Positions 22,025-35,776 of a DNA stretch of 64,000 nt are shown here, in pieces (position 1 is the stretch's first letter; each line of letters starts with the position of its first letter). A model generated the notes under the pieces. The model saw only the letters and a list, made by a program, of their open reading frames with translations. It was not told the origin of the DNA and ran no database searches. This DNA is from Sarcomyxa edulis. Lineage: Eukaryota; Basidiomycota; Agaricomycetes; Agaricales; Mycenaceae. The stretch lies in contig QUOL01000001.1 in assembly GCA_009761415.1 (NCBI GenBank), positions 2,914,001-2,978,000 on the forward strand. The letters are read 5' to 3'. Both the position numbers and the translations under genes were made by a program.

Positions 22025-25000
22025 ATGTACTTTCCAACGTCCGCCGCCAGACAACTCTCGACGGTCCCAGCGCTGCCCAACCTTCCTCCAGAAACAGTCA
22101 TATGCATAACTCCCACTCCCCGCAAGTCACTATTCTGTACTCTCACTAGGAATGGGCTGGCCGTTTGGCGTGTTCGGGTGCGTTTTGGACAGGGTCTCAG
22201 TATAGTGCTGATGAAACCAATAGCCATCTGCGGTACTCGCCTACTTGTCACGAACGCCTACATCCATTATAGAGCATGGAGAGAACTCGATAGCACATTG
22301 GTCTCCTGATGCGTCCAAAATCGTTATACAGGTATGCACTTTGAACAGACTATCCGCCCAAGACTACCTCTCGAATTCATGTGGTTTCTTTGCAGACTAA
22401 AGAATCTTACCTCGTCATTGTATCTGTGGAATACAAGCCCAATGAAGTGGTTTACCAATCCCCACCTTTGTCTCCTACGGCCCAACGGAACTTCTTGCCT
22501 GGTCCCGGCGAAGGTCTACCTCTTCAATCTATAACTCTCCATTTTGATGGCGTCATACGCGTGGAAGGCAGTCTATTGAGGTGGGAAATGTGTTACTCGG
22601 TAGTTGATTTGTCTGACAGACGAATACATACACAGCGTATCACCTCGCAAGAATTACCTCCTTTTCTCGATGAAAGATCCACCTGCGATACAACGAATAC
22701 CTTGGCCTGAGCATGCGCAATCTGAGGATGACGATAGTGTTACTACCAAGAAGAAGAAGAATTGGATGGGATATGATACTTGGGTCCTCAATGATGATGA
22801 ACTACCTTGGCTTGTGGAACCCGATGGTAAGCCGTTGCCGTTCCTCTCTAGTTGAGATTAAGGCAAGAGGTAGCTTACGCTCTATCTCACAGTCAATATC
22901 TCGAAGATCTTATATTCCCGAGCTACAGGGATTGATATGTGGATAACCTCCGACGGAAGGGCCTATTTCGTCAACCTCAACGAGATCACCGACTCCGAAA
23001 GTAGTACGTCAGATTTTGGGACGTCGACATTAGATGAACACGAGGGCCAGGCAGTTAGCTTTCCGGTCACCTCTGCATGATAAAATTCTTTGCTGATTTG
23101 TTTCCTCAGGGTAATGGGATGAACGGCCACACGAGGAGGAGTTCATTTGACAGTCACTCACCACAGCGTTTTGGCTGGGCAGGAACTTGTGTGCATGATT
23201 TTGAGACCCCACGTTGGGTCCAAAAACAAAAGCAGGTTGATCCCGAAGATTCGCCACAGAGGGCCTATCATGAACCGAGGCGAGCTGTGACAATCGCCGT
23301 CAACGGAAAGTTCTCCTTGATTGCCCTTGGTACAGAAGGGTCAGTCAATCAGCGTCCGTCAATCTCCAGTGTTTTACTACTGATTTCAGTATCGTCTCGA
23401 ATATAGTGGCTCAGTGGAGTTTGCAAACTTTCCGTCGCAGGGTGGAATAACGCCGAAAGCTCAGATCGTTGAAGTTCCTAACCCTTATAATCGACCAACA
23501 GGGCCAGTTTCAACTATGGAATGGAGCTCGGACGGCTACGTTCTTGCTGTAGGGTGGAAACATGGATGGGCTATATTCAGTGTGGGTGGGAGGTGTTTGG
23601 CGTCAGGATTTGGCGTTGATGATATTGTTGATGAGGAAAAGTAAGCGTATGCTCCAGTCTTCTGATTTTCTTCTCTTGAACGATGGTTATGTTCAGGTTC
23701 CAAGACGCGTTTATGTACGGAATCCTCAACCTGGTACGTGCTCTGCCAGCTCGACTATGCGTGTTCTTACAGCCAATCTTCAAAGTTCTGGGCACCTGGG
23801 AACTTTGAACTCATTGTGCTGGCACAATCGTCTCGCCAAAGTCAGTTTTCACCTCCTTATAGCATCACTGAGTAAAAAGGGCTCATCTGTACTCAAGAGA
23901 TCGACGGACAGTTATTCATAATACCGTTCGCCAAAAGTGCCACTACTGGCCAGCATTCGCCGGTGAGATTGTTCATTCTGATTGATGCTTTCTTCCTTAC
24001 ATGTCGGATGCTAGGATAACACAAGATATGCATTTCTACAAATGGATGACCGCGCTTTGGTTTATCGTGGTGCCGACCAGCCAGATATGAGCGTGATCAA
24101 TCCAGAGTCTGACGTATGGCAGCACATCAAGGTCAGAATCTCTTTCTCCATCGACGATCTGCGACTCATGATGTCCCAACAAGATACCACAAGAATATTT
24201 AGCTGCCAATTGGCCTATCAGATATTCGTCACTAAGCAGCGACGGTAGACTGGTTGCTATCGCAGGTAGACGAGGATTGATACATTATAGCTCGACTTCA
24301 GGACGGTGGAAACTTTTCCCAGACGAGATACAAGAGCAAGCGTTCTGCGTGAAAGGAGGTCTTCTTTGGTTTCATCATGTGCTGGTGGCTGCTGTTGAGG
24401 TTGCCAAGTCGTATCAGGTATATTGTTTCTTGCTCGGTGACTAGATTTTTCGTTACTTACCCACCTGCACAGATACGATTGTACTCTCGCGACCTCGAGT
24501 TGAGTAACCAAAATGTACTTCATCGCGAAGTGGTCGCGTCCCCTGTGATCATACTCTCTCTGGTGGACAATTCGCTGCTTGTATACACTGCGGACAACAC
24601 ACTATTCCATTATTTGATTGTCCCTACGGTCGACACCATCAAATTACACCTATGTGGAAGTATAACGTTCAATGGGATCATCGCAGCACCCACCGCTGTA
24701 CGCGTCCTGAGTTGGATGATACCGAGTGCACAGAGACGTGAGGATTTCATGTATATCAGTCTGGAACAGTCTTTAATCGACCTTCTTGCAGAGCTTGGCG
24801 ATCCTGTCGACGACTTGGCTGTTGCGACGGTCCTAATGGTAGTAGGGGGTCAACTTATACTCTTGCGTCCGCGAAAGGTACGACGTGCATCGGATAAAAT
24901 ACTTTTCACACCTCACTTCGACTCGATTTGCAGTCAGGAGATCAAGAGGTAAAGTACGATATGCAAATTTTCGCAGATCGGATAGAATTTTGCTGGATAC

Positions 25001-26053
25001 ACCTTCGTGGGATTGGTGCTTTGGAGAATTCATTGTGGGCTTATGACGGACAGGGCATCAGAGTATGGCTCAATGCTTTGGCCATCGAGGCTCAGCCATC
25101 AGATGATCCAGCCCATGCGCAAGAAAGCGTGAAGGAAAGTGTAAATATACCGCTCGACTTCTACCCTCTCTGTGCGTCGAAGCCTTTCCATGATCATATA
25201 AGGTACTAACGTCATGTGTTCAGCTGTCCTGATGGATAAAGGGATTATCATCGGAGCTGAATACGAAGCTGCCACTAGATCGAACCTCCCTTTTGTGATG
25301 TTCAGACATGCAACGAGTGTAAGTCTTTCATCTGAATATACGCTTTGGCTCTCATTTGAAAATCTTTGACGTAGTCGCATCTTTTCTTGCACCATATTCT
25401 ACTATTTCATCTTGAGGCCCGTCAGGTCAAGGAAGCGACCCTTTTCGCTTCACATTATCAGCATCTTGTGTATTTCGCCCATTCTCTGGAAATACTCCTC
25501 CACACAGTTGTGGAATCAGAGGCTACGCTTGGACCCGATGACGATGCGGACGTTACTGAGTGTTCCTCAGATACAGTCTTACCTACAGTGGTAACCTTTC
25601 TAGACCATTTTGATGCGGCTCTTGACGTTGTTGTCGGGTGTGCTAGAAAGACGGAGATGACACGGTGGAAACGCCTCTTTGAAGTTGTTGGTAGTCCCCA
25701 GACGTTATTCGAGGTATTCGATAATCTATATCTGTCAGGACCTTACTTACGTCTCTGGTTAGACATGTCTTACATCACAACGACTAAAAACAGCTGGGTC
25801 GTATCTGTTGGTCCTCCATAATCTGGAGCAGCTCGATGAAAATAACGGAGATGTAGTTCGACTGCTGAAAAGGGCAGTTGACGAGAAGGATTGGCAACTG
25901 TGTCGAGAACTTCTCCGCTTTCTGCACTCCATCGACGATACTGGTGTGGCTTTGCAGGACGCGTTGGCTCAGACAAATGTTCTTCATCTCGAAAAAGAAG
26001 CGGAGAAGAACAACGGTGAAGTAGAGAATGGATCTACAGGTCCATCACTATAG
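22025..26053 (+). CDS. RIC1: RIC1, subunit of the Ric1-Rgp1 GEF for Ypt6/Rab6
   Basis: Ric1 with Rgp1 activates Ypt6/Rab6 at the Golgi for endosome-to-Golgi retrograde transport. The protein starts MYFPTSAARQLSTVP, the MYF start shared with yeast and animal Ric1, followed by WD40-like propeller sequence (GLAVWRVR, ESYLVIVSVEY). Further landmarks: TIAVNGKFSLIALG, VSTMEWSSDGYVLAVGW, NTRYAFLQMDDRALVYRG and GLIHYSSTSGRWKLFP. The RIC1 helical domain follows from about 25210 (KGIIIGAEYEA, then HHILLFHLEARQVKEATLFA and a four-line Leu/His-rich helix set). It ends with an acidic/Asn tail NNGEVENGSTGPSL. At least a dozen short introns; exact exon borders were not all resolved. Confidence 0.92.
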
Positions 26054-27053
26054 ACTGGGGGATTGCGGGGAGGACGCTATTTAACTTATCCAAATTCATA
26101 TCCAGTCGCGTCGCAGTCATGTGCCCTTCAATTTTTCAATCAGATCAAGTATTTTTGACCCTCATTGTAATCCAAGAGGATGCAGCTGGACGATATGGTG
26201 TAGGAACATATACTATGGAAGGTGCAAACCATATCCTATCTTCGAAGGTTCCATCTAATGTGGTTCTGTAGAAAGAGCTTCGCTCGATGAGTTCTCATTT
26301 CTATCTGACAGTCCGACTCGGACGCCTTCTCACCATTTGCCAGATGAACTGGATCCGCACTAACATAGCATTTTTTTCTTCATGTTCATCGTTCCCCTCT
26401 CTGAGCCGTGTATTACCCGCAAGCTTTCTGCGTTCTCAATCATTTATGCCACTTGCGATCCGTTTACTGACCTTTCTCTCGAGAGTCAGCTGCATCGAGA
26501 CCCCTTTTCCTGGAAATTGAGACTGGATCAATCCCAACGAGAGAAGAAAGGTGCGTCCTAGGATTGCATCCTCAAGTTCTCAATCTAGTTCAGTGAGTTC
26601 TGACCCGCCGTTCATCAACCATCTCACGAATCATCTGTCCGAACTTGTACTAGACATAATCAGGCTAGGAACGGGAACACACCTAAAACTAGAATTGCTA
26701 TTCTCGAAACCTTATCTCGACCATTGGACCTGTCAACTTGAGGGGGAATTACTACCAATATAGTGCAATTCTCCTGTTCACCTCAATAATTGCTTTTCAT
26801 CGAGTACCACGCGCCTCATTAGCATAATCTCCGGCACCCGCCTTCTTACGAGGCGGAAGGGTGTTTTCGAAACGAATCGACAGTCAGATCTGTGCCGATT
26901 ATCATCTCAGGTGTACCATACCACGTTTTAGTTTGTTCCAACAAGCCTCCAACAAGCCTCCAACAGCTTCTCACAAAAATATATGCTGCAACATGATGGT
27001 ACGTTCACAGAAACACAAGACTTGTAGCCGAATCCTAATCAAACCAATGTATA
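26054..27053. other. Stretch between RIC1 and the NACHT remnant
   Basis: No supportable gene. 26937-26965 holds a short imperfect tandem repeat (CAACAAGCCTC). Near 26104-26150 is a segment resembling 28030-28085 on the other side of the NACHT remnant. Short frames near 26551-26763 start at GTG and look like nothing known. Confidence 0.4.
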
Positions 27054-28001
27054 GGAATATCTAGCTGGAGAGCGCGGCGTCAATATGTTCCAAAATGCTA
27101 ACCGCTTTACCGTCAGTGGGCGAATTTTTTCCATGATTCAACAAGGTAAGCTCCCTGAACTCTTCAATGTAGATCTAAGTCTCACAGACCTCTAGTTAAT
27201 CCCGATACATTAATCGATATACCCTATGCCAAAGAAGCGGGCCACCAGCTTGAAAAAGAATGTTTGCCCAATACCTGTGAAGAGATTATACACGAGATCA
27301 TCGAATGGGCGAACGTGCAACACGAAGCTAGTTCGAGACGTGTCTTTTGGATTAATGGTGTTGCTGGATCAGGGAAGTCCGCGATAGCTCATACCGTGGC
27401 TGGGATGCTTGAAGAGCAACAACTACTTGGCTCTTTCTTCGCATTCGATATTGCACATCAAGTAGAACGGCGACCGGACCAATTATTCAGCACCATTGCC
27501 GTCGACATCGCGGGGTGCGACGGCCTTATGGATTGTCGTTAAGGACGATCGTGCATTACGCACTACGCGCTCCGTTGTGAAGCAATTCGAGAAGTCTCTC
27601 TTAGGGACTGCAAAGATTTCGGACTTGAAGATTGTCCGTCCTATCGTTATCGTCATCGATGCTCTGGACGAAAGCGGAGATGAAAACTCGCGGGAGGATG
27701 TTCTTCGCATGTCAACAGAAAGGATCACATATTTACCGTCCAACTTCCGTATATGATATGTCTTACCTCTCGGCCAGAACATGATATCAATGCTGTCCTG
27801 GCGCCTTACTCGCACATTTACACCAGATTCATGCATGCAATTGACCCAAACTCTACCAACAACGACGTCGGTGCTTTCATTCGTTCCTAGATCTATATGC
27901 CATTGGTCACGACATTGAACAGAGAATGGCCTAATCACGCATGGCTACCTCTGCTAGTCAATAAATCTGACTGGACGAAGTGTCTCGAACGAAATACGTA
28001 A
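27054..28001 (+). pseudogene. Decayed NACHT-domain NTPase (agaricomycete STAND type)
   Basis: Remnant of the large NACHT/STAND NTPase family expanded in agaricomycetes. The start has the usual VNMFQNANRFTVSG, then LPNTCEEIIHEIIEWA, Walker A GVAGSGKSAIAHTVAGML, FFAFDIAHQVERRPDQLFST, Walker B VIVIDALDESGDEN and LTSRPEHDINAVLAPY. The frame is broken at least three times. Near 27515-27530 the reading must change from the frame of 27264 to that of 27496. At about 27752 one base is missing between NFRI and CLTSRP. A TAG at 27888-27890 interrupts FIRS before WPNHAWLPLLVN. Homology ends near TAA 27999-28001, without the C-terminal repeats of intact members. In relatives such proteins act in heterokaryon incompatibility and innate recognition; this copy cannot make one. 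Confidence 0.8.
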
Positions 28002-28243
28002 TATTAGTCATCATCTTACAATTTGATTTCAGTCGCGTCGAAATCACGTGCCTTTTACTTTTCTAAAATGGCCAATCAAATCTGAGATTCAGAGCTCTTT
28101 GAAATCCATCGAAGGCCTGTAGAGCACGAGCCATAAGGTGCGTAATTTGATTGGTGCCGGGATCGTTCCTCTTGACTCTTATCGAGGACTTCAGGTTGTC
28201 GTACATATATATCTTTGGGCGAGATACTAAGGAACCCTAGCGA

Positions 28244-29822
28244 ATGCCCACTACCATGGCGAGATATATCTTATTCCGTACAATGGCCACCCTAACACGT
28301 CGCTCGCAGCCGATCCAATTCACTCCTGAGGGAGCTGTATCGATATCGTATCCGACATTGGTGTCGTCACCTTTGTCCCTGGGTCCTTCCATTGGTAAGA
28401 GTTTTAGTTTCACTTAGCCATCTCTTGTTACTCAATCTAGGTATCGTACTAGAGGAAGCTTTTGGCTCTCATCCGAAGGCTCTTGGTATTATAATTGTTC
28501 GCGACTTGCCCCCAACTTTCATCCAATACCGAGAGCGACTGCTCAAGTTGGCGTACAAATTTGGGACCCTCGATGAAAGCGTCAGGGAAAAATATGCGGA
28601 TGCATCGAGCAGATACAGGTTTGACATTTGTTATCAACGTGAAGTCCTCTTCTCAATGACGCTGATTCTGTCTGTAAGCTTTGGTTGGTCGCATGGAAAG
28701 GTACTTTTGGAGAATTTACGCCTTCTGTTTGCCTTCTGTCATCGATTAACGTTTTGACAATAGGAAATTATGAACGGGAAGCCAGGTAGTCATTTCTTCT
28801 GTCCAAAATATCGCCAGCGTCTGATGATACAATGTCATAGATACTCTTAAAGGTTCTTATTACGCGAATCCTGTCATGGACAATGCCTCTGTAGCACCCA
28901 GTGAAAGAGAAGCATATCCAGAATACTATGGTAAAAACATATGTGCGCCCATCCATCCTTTCAGCATGCATGGAATATCCCATGAACTCTATCGATAGGG
29001 CCGGACAGGGACGTTAAGGGCATCGAAGGTTTTGAAGACGCTTTCAAGGACCTCGGGCGGTAGGTGATGCCATACATTCCCTGATAGCCCATCCAAGTGA
29101 CTTTGTCGTAGGTTTATTTTCAAAGTTGGATGCGAATTGGCGGAAGCATGCCAGCCGTTTGGTACGGACGGTTTACTTGATCTTCAGTATAGGCTAATCA
29201 AGAAGCTCACGTTCGTAGCATTGTCACACCTATCTGACTCGTCGATGTCTCTTCCATCCTTGATCAGCACCTCACAGACGACAAAAGCCCGGCTTCTGCA
29301 CTATTTCCCTCCTTCACCAGGTTCTGCCTTGCCAGCAGATGACGAGCCTGTAGACAGCTGGTGTGGGTTTCATCTCGACCACTCGTTATTGACTGGACTC
29401 TGCTCGGTGAGTAGTGACCGCTGTCTGGAGTCTATGTACCTGATCTCGTTCACTGTCAGGCAATGTTCCTTCGCACTGACGGAGCAGAGCTAGAGCCCGA
29501 GATCATTCCATCTCCGTCTCCAGCTTCTGGTTTGTATATCCAGACGCGAGGCGGAGATTTGACGAAGGTCTCTATCCCCCCGGATTGCATAGCATTTCAA
29601 ACTGGAGAGGCTTTGGAAGTTGCAACCGGAGGGGCTTTACGAGCAACACCTCATTGTGTCCGGGTGGGATCCAGCCCGGACGCAGAGAAGATATCGAGGG
29701 AAACCTTTGCTTTGTTCATGCAGCCAAATACGGATCAGCATCTCTCCTCGTCCCAGACTTTTGGACAGTTCAGCAAACGTATATTCGACGAGCATTACGA
29801 TTCTGGTAAGACGGAGACATGA
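28244..29822 (+). CDS. 2-oxoglutarate/Fe(II)-dependent oxygenase family protein (clavaminate synthase-like)
   Basis: Non-haem iron oxygenase of the isopenicillin N synthase-like fold. Start MPTTMARYILFRTMATLTRR, then ISYPTLVSSPLSL, splicing in phase into GIVLEEAFGSHPKALGIIIV and LPPTFIQYRERLLKLAYKF. The iron-binding HxD is in WCGFHLDHSLLTGL; the distal histidine is in GGALRATPHCVRVG, preceded by CIAFQTGEALEVATGG. It ends PNTDQHLSS...SGKTET. About seven introns. I know relatives in fungi and plants with no assigned substrate; secondary-metabolite or housekeeping roles are both open. The gene begins 240 bp after the NACHT remnant. Confidence 0.82.
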
Positions 29823-29987
29823 ATATATATGTGCATTGCAGAGGGAATACGACTGGGATAGCTGTTGACTCGAATATGAAAGGCTAGTGTATGCATCTAT
29901 CTGGAGATTGTACGACGGCGGAGTGGGGGTAGATAATTCCAAGGGTAATCAAGGCGTACGTGGATATATGGGCGATAAGGTCGTTAG

Positions 29988-32900
29988 TCAAGGCCGTGAA
30001 TGAACGGATATGGAGCGCCGACGTGGGTTAGAAGACGTTAAAGACTCGGGTAGGACGGACAAGACAGCAGCAGCAAGACTATTCCGCTTCTGTGATGAGC
30101 GGTCAGCAGATTTCCCTTCGCTATGACGAGAACTTAGGGAAGACCGACGATCATCTTGGTCAGATATAACACTCCAGTCTTCGCTGAGAGCACCTGGAGT
30201 GGATCCGCTGGAACTGTAACCAGAATGTGCGGCGTCGCGCGAATTTCGTTTGCTGTTGCGATGCCGGATGGTGGCGCCCTCTTCATCCTCATCTGAGATG
30301 AATATATCTTCAACTGCTCCGCGTTTGATCAAGGAGCGGGCGTATTCCAGGTCACGATATATGGATTCAATGGCTGTGGCTACTCCATCCTCCTGCAAAG
30401 ATCACGAATGAGCAAACAACGTTAACCAACAGCAAAGACTTACCCCTCGTATTTGCTCGCCAATTAGTTTGGCACGGGCTATTTGTTTATGATCAGTCGT
30501 TGCTGCTAGGAATGCTTCCGTTAAAGCATCGACAGTGAGTTTGCGGACACCCGAGCCAACTCCCAAGGCTTCCACACGGTCGGCCCAGAAGAATTGGTCC
30601 CCAAAGAAAGGTCGGATGATAGTAGGAATACCCGCTGTATCCTTGCATTAATTATGATATGAGAGTTACGAAAAGATATTACACACCTCGCAAACTGGCT
30701 CCAGTTGTGCCTACAATCAAATTGAACACCACTTTTAGTAACGTGCTCGGAATCCGAATTATACGGCAACTTACCTGCTCCACCATGATGACAAGCAGCA
30801 TCAATGCGTCGGAAGAGCCAGTCATGGGGAACAGAAGTGATTGGATAGATTTGTTTCGGTAGAGGTTCCTCTATATCCGAAGCATCACCAGTTTTCACAT
30901 GGAGTCGGTCAGACCATCCCTTCGAAAGTATGGCATGGACACCACTCTGCACAACAGCATCAATAACACACCGGGTCATCGTCTTGGGATCTGAGACAAC
31001 GATACTCCCGAAGCCAATATATACCACTTTCTTCCCAAGACTGTGCGCATTGTCAATGAATTGCACGAGGTCTGGAGGAGGTGTCCATTTCTTAGCGCTA
31101 ACGTCCGCGTCGTCCAAGAACCAGTACCCTGTCATAATGTCAACAAAAATCGAAATTACGATGAGGAAAATATACACCTGTCACCCGGATCCATTCAGGC
31201 CAGTCTAAGGGTGGCGGTACAACGTGTGGGCTGAAGTTGTACAGAAATGGTATCTTGTGGGGCTCCATCTTGTCGAGACTCGTGGCCCCCAAATGTAATA
31301 CGTTTCGTCGCCATCGGTTGATCTGGCCTGCTGTAGCACGCCAGAAGACTTGGTCGAACATAACATACGACTAACGATACGAGTCAGATGAGTCAGCAAG
31401 GCGCACTCAAATTGTCGTACCATGTAGTTGTACCCGCCGCCCATCTGTTCATGCTCATGAGTAATGATAGTGTATAGCGAAAATGATGCTGGCCTCACCT
31501 TGCGCTCCGGCACAGCGAATGCATGCGGGTAGGCCCTATGAAATAAACATATGAATACTAGCTATTCGGCAAAAGTCGACAACTACGTACCTGGTTCGGG
31601 TCCATGTCATAGTGAATGCTCTGAAGTAAGGGATCCTCAATGCTTCCGCGATGTGATATCCTCCCATGGCACTTGGACTTTCAATCAGAATATCTGTACC
31701 TTGGCAGGCGTCCCAGGAAGTTGCCAGCAGATCATCCAGCCATCCTCGGAACTACGAGTCACAGTAAGAATGAGAGGACATAATCTGAGTAGTGTAACAA
31801 ATACCTTTTGAAGAGTTTCTTTCAAAAAAGACACAGTAAACATACCGTTCTCCACACAGATTCTCATCAGCTCAGCAGGATCACCGCCAACATAACCATA
31901 CTCAATGCCGTGCTAGTTATTGGCAGAAAGTCGTGAGATTTTCGGGCTGAATGAGGATGTGAAGATATGACCTACGCCTTCAATCCACTCTTTAAACTCG
32001 GCGTGAGTAGCGATTCTACATTTGTGGCCATCGGCCATGAGCCCTTTTGAGAGAGATATGTACGGCTGAACGTCTCCTCGAGAGCCTATGGTTAGGAAAG
32101 TAAAATGCAAGGATTCCTTTGGTTTAAACGTTAGGAAAGTCGAAGACGCGGATGTAAACATAACAGCAGGTAGTGAATCCGTCATGTTCTCAGGTGGAGG
32201 TCTGGGATCAGAGTCACTGCTACGAGATGTCCTTGCCTCGAATTCCTCCAAGATCAGAGCATCGCGTTTCCCAGGAGTAGGAAGTGAAGACTCCCCAGCT
32301 GCAAGTCGTTTTCTTGTATCCTCCATTTGCCGCTCCAACAATGCAGCAAAAGCATTTCTCTTGTCCTCGGCACCAAACTCGAAGAAAAGTTCTTCGTGGC
32401 CTTTGACAATGACGATGAGCCCGTGGTGACCGAATCTGGTGGCTTTAGATCTCTCCGTAGCCACAATATCGCGGATGGGCAGGGTCATCTATGAAACGAT
32501 GAGTCATGGACACTCATATAGAGGATGGATAAAAACCTTGGTTCGAGCGACCAGACGACCGGTAGATTTGAAGCAAAAATGATTTGTAGAAATGTATAAC
32601 CTTCCAAAGACGGGCAGCAATCGGAAAATGTACCCCGGAAAATCTGCGAGTCAAAGTCAACTCAAAATCGAATGAACCAGATCAACAGAGGAGAAAAGAC
32701 ACACATCCAAGCAACGTCTCCTTGTCATCATAAGCAAAAGCCGTTCGGAATTTGTCTGTTGCTTCCGGATCCACAGGTATATCGGGAGTTTCCAGAACGC
32801 TGAACGCCATATCGCCCATCCCACTCAGGCGACTCCCTGGTACGCTACCAGTAGTGGAATACACCTCTCTTACTCCAGTCGAATCAACAGGCATCGATGC

Positions 32901-35550
32901 TGCATGTTCAAGCTCGGGGTTCCCCATAAATGTCGACGACGTGCTACTGAGAACACGTCGTGGGGCTTTCAGCCAGGAGGGGATGCCAACACTCCAAGAA
33001 CTAGTTGCACTGTTCTCTCGGGAGAGCGTAGGGTGTTCCGAGGTTCCTGGAGAACCAGGTACTGATGGAGGGTAAGTGTGCTCAAACATGGATGGTGTAG
33101 GCGTCAGGCTCTTACTTAAATCGTCCCTAGTCGGACCTTCCAGACTCTGACTGGCAGCAGGTGAAGTAGTGACGGGGATGAACGAGGAATTAGATTTTCG
33201 CGAGATGTGTGTAAACCCTTCCTGTTCCGGGGACGCCGAGGCAGTGTCGGATACAGTGCTAGGACGTGTGAGCGTCTCCTGTAACGGACGCAAGAAAGAC
33301 GTGAATTTGAATCCCGTGCTAGCAGTCGACGAAGACGACTTTATGGGAGTCTGCTCTGTACTGCTAGTAGTAGGTGCACTCATCGTGCGATCGGGTGTGA
33401 CTATGCCACTCCGCGTTACTGTGGTGTCCAAGACCAGTTTGGGAGACCCTCGTTCAGGTAGAATTCGATGCGCACGTACGGCGTCTCGAATCTGGTCAAG
33501 CGCAGCTGGGAGGTCATGGAAGTACGCAAAGAAATACGAGTCGACGGAATACTGTTCTTCCTTGTCGAGAACCTTCACTTCGATCGTCTCACTAAAGTCC
33601 ATCGCTGAAGACTTCTCGACGTCAAGTATGGCCGAGTAAGGGATAGCAATCTATTTGCATCCCGAGTCAAGTCGACATAGAGGATAAATGGGGTACAAGA
33701 ATGTGCGTACCTTTACGCTATCACCCATATTCTGAGCTTTGAAGATCACCTTCCGAATGGCCTTGACCCATTCTTCCCGACTCGGGATTGAATCCGCAGA
33801 TAACCTGATGGTTTTCTGATTCGTCCGAAGCCGAAAGTCCTTTTCATTCACCGGATCACAAGAGATTGCGTACCGCAAGTCCACGATACCGTGTGGGAAA
33901 TATGGGTCCTACAGGTGTACACAAAATGAAGGTGGCATTTAGCTTTTTCGATATTCTGACTTACTGATGACGATTGGTACCAGGATAACGCGTCGTTCTT
34001 GAGGACGAACCAATGCTTGATCCATCGTTTGGTGTGCTGTGCTTTCTTGTTCAGTGATCCTGATTTGAGTATCTGGTCCTATAGAATTATAGACATTAGA
34101 TCACAGTTGAACGCCAATGAATCGAGATATAGTTACCTCTCTTGTTGGCATGTGCGCAAAGAAGCAGAGATATGAGTTTGTCAAGTACATATAACCTTGT
34201 AACACTACCGATACAAGATTAGATTGTCTAAATTGATAGAGCGCGTTGGACAGGTACTCACGGACTGATCGTAGAAGCCAGCAAGGCATTTCTAATGAGG
34301 TTGAACTGTTAGTATGAACAGCACGAGAGATGGAAGGAGGACGTACCAGCCCAGACTTCGTCTATAGCGTCCAACTCAAATACATCTTTCAATTTCTCAG
34401 CTAATTGGGCCCTCCGTTGCAGTCTTACAGTTGCCATGCTTCCAGAACGACTCGATAACATGGGAGGACCCATAGAGCTACCAGACGGTAGCGTACTAGC
34501 TTTGGCAAGATGATGATGCTGCTGTGCCATGATGGGGATCGATTTCTGCATGGAGAACTGAGCGTCTGGAGGTCTAGGAGTCGACTCTTCATCGAAGTCC
34601 TCATTCTCGAGGTCATCTTCATCATCTGCATCTGAAGACGTTTCTTCTTCAAAAACAGGGCTCGTGGTCCTAGGGGGTTTATGATTAGGAATCGTAATAC
34701 TTTGACGTCGGGACCGTGCTAAAGGCCTGTATATCGTGTGTATAGAGGATGCCATTCTGGCGTCTGAGAGGATTTGGTATTAGCTTGGTCAGGATACATG
34801 AGTCATATTCGGCATAGACTGCGTAACTCACCTGGCTTATCCTCTTCGTCGTCGTCACTTTCAGAGTCGACGGGAGTGAGATCAGGGTGGTTCATTATGT
34901 CGTCGTCGTTATCAGGATCATCTGTCCATGGGATAGCTTGCAGAGCTTGTATGAGGGTCTGGGTACCTGCGCGCATCTGTAATATCGGATGAATTGGGTA
35001 TGTCTGAGAAGGCTATGCATTGAACTAACGCACAGATCCACCGCCTCGGAAGGCTGGTAGTGTAGGTCTCATTGGAGCTGGGTTGGGTGCCAAAGAGGGT
35101 GAGGGAGGCGTAATAAATGGCGAATCATCGTTCGGGGGTATCGCAAGGGGAGACCTTGGACGGGTAGACGCGCTTGTAGCAGATTGGGTGTCTGAGTGAC
35201 GTTAATTGATGAAACGCATAGATGGACAGGTTTAGATGCTCACTATCTGATGCCTTCTCCTTTCCTTTGCCTTTCCTACTTAAGCTGAATTTGTGGGTGG
35301 GGGTAGCAGACGGGGGTGATGTCGAAGGGGATGTACTCGAGGAGTACTTTCCACTGATACTGCGTCCTAGCTTGTCTACTGTCTTTTCTACGGCACGCTT
35401 AACACGGGCTTTGGGCGAGCTACCCGGCTCCCTCTGCTGATCTGGGGATGAATCGTCTACAAGACCTAGGGCCTGTGGGGAAGTGTCGATAGTGCCGCCC
35501 TGGAAAGGTATATGAATTGCCTCCGGTAGGATATTTGATGGTTTAGACAT
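29988..35550 (-). CDS. ATG26: Sterol 3-beta-glucosyltransferase (UGT51/Atg26)
   Basis: Transfers glucose from UDP-glucose to ergosterol; in some fungi it is needed for pexophagy. ATG 35550 opens a Ser/Pro-rich region. A GRAM domain follows ([31 protein letters not shown], about 34400-34100), interrupted by a PH domain ([41 protein letters not shown]), then a second GRAM part ([20 protein letters not shown]). The glycosyltransferase starts [18 protein letters not shown] and contains [33 protein letters not shown] and the nucleotide-sugar box [34 protein letters not shown] Ser/Arg-rich tail ends [13 protein letters not shown]. About 14 introns. The start lies 287 bp from the divergent SUR7-like gene. 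Confidence 0.94.
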
Positions 35551-35769
35551 GGATCCAAGGAGATTAGTAGATGCAATAATCAGAATTGCGTTGTGTGGTA
35601 AGTATAGCCGTGGAACTGCAGCAGGAGCATGGGGAGACCTCTTGGAGATTCAGGTTGGACTTGGCAAACACGCGTCTGCCATGTGGCCTTGGCGGCGAAA
35701 TGAACATTGCTCTCGGCTAGCTACTAACACGACTTGTCTGCGCAGTGGACAGCAGCTGGCTTGCTCTCT

Positions 35770-35776
35770 TATATAA
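35770..35776 (+). promoter_or_regulatory. TATA box for the SUR7-like gene
   Basis: TATATAA, 62 bases upstream of ATG 35838, in the 287-bp space shared with the divergent sterol glucosyltransferase gene. Confidence 0.5.

Noticed and set aside
27483..27938. 151-codon minus-strand open frame
   Set aside because: Antisense to the NACHT remnant, whose Walker motifs are on the plus strand.
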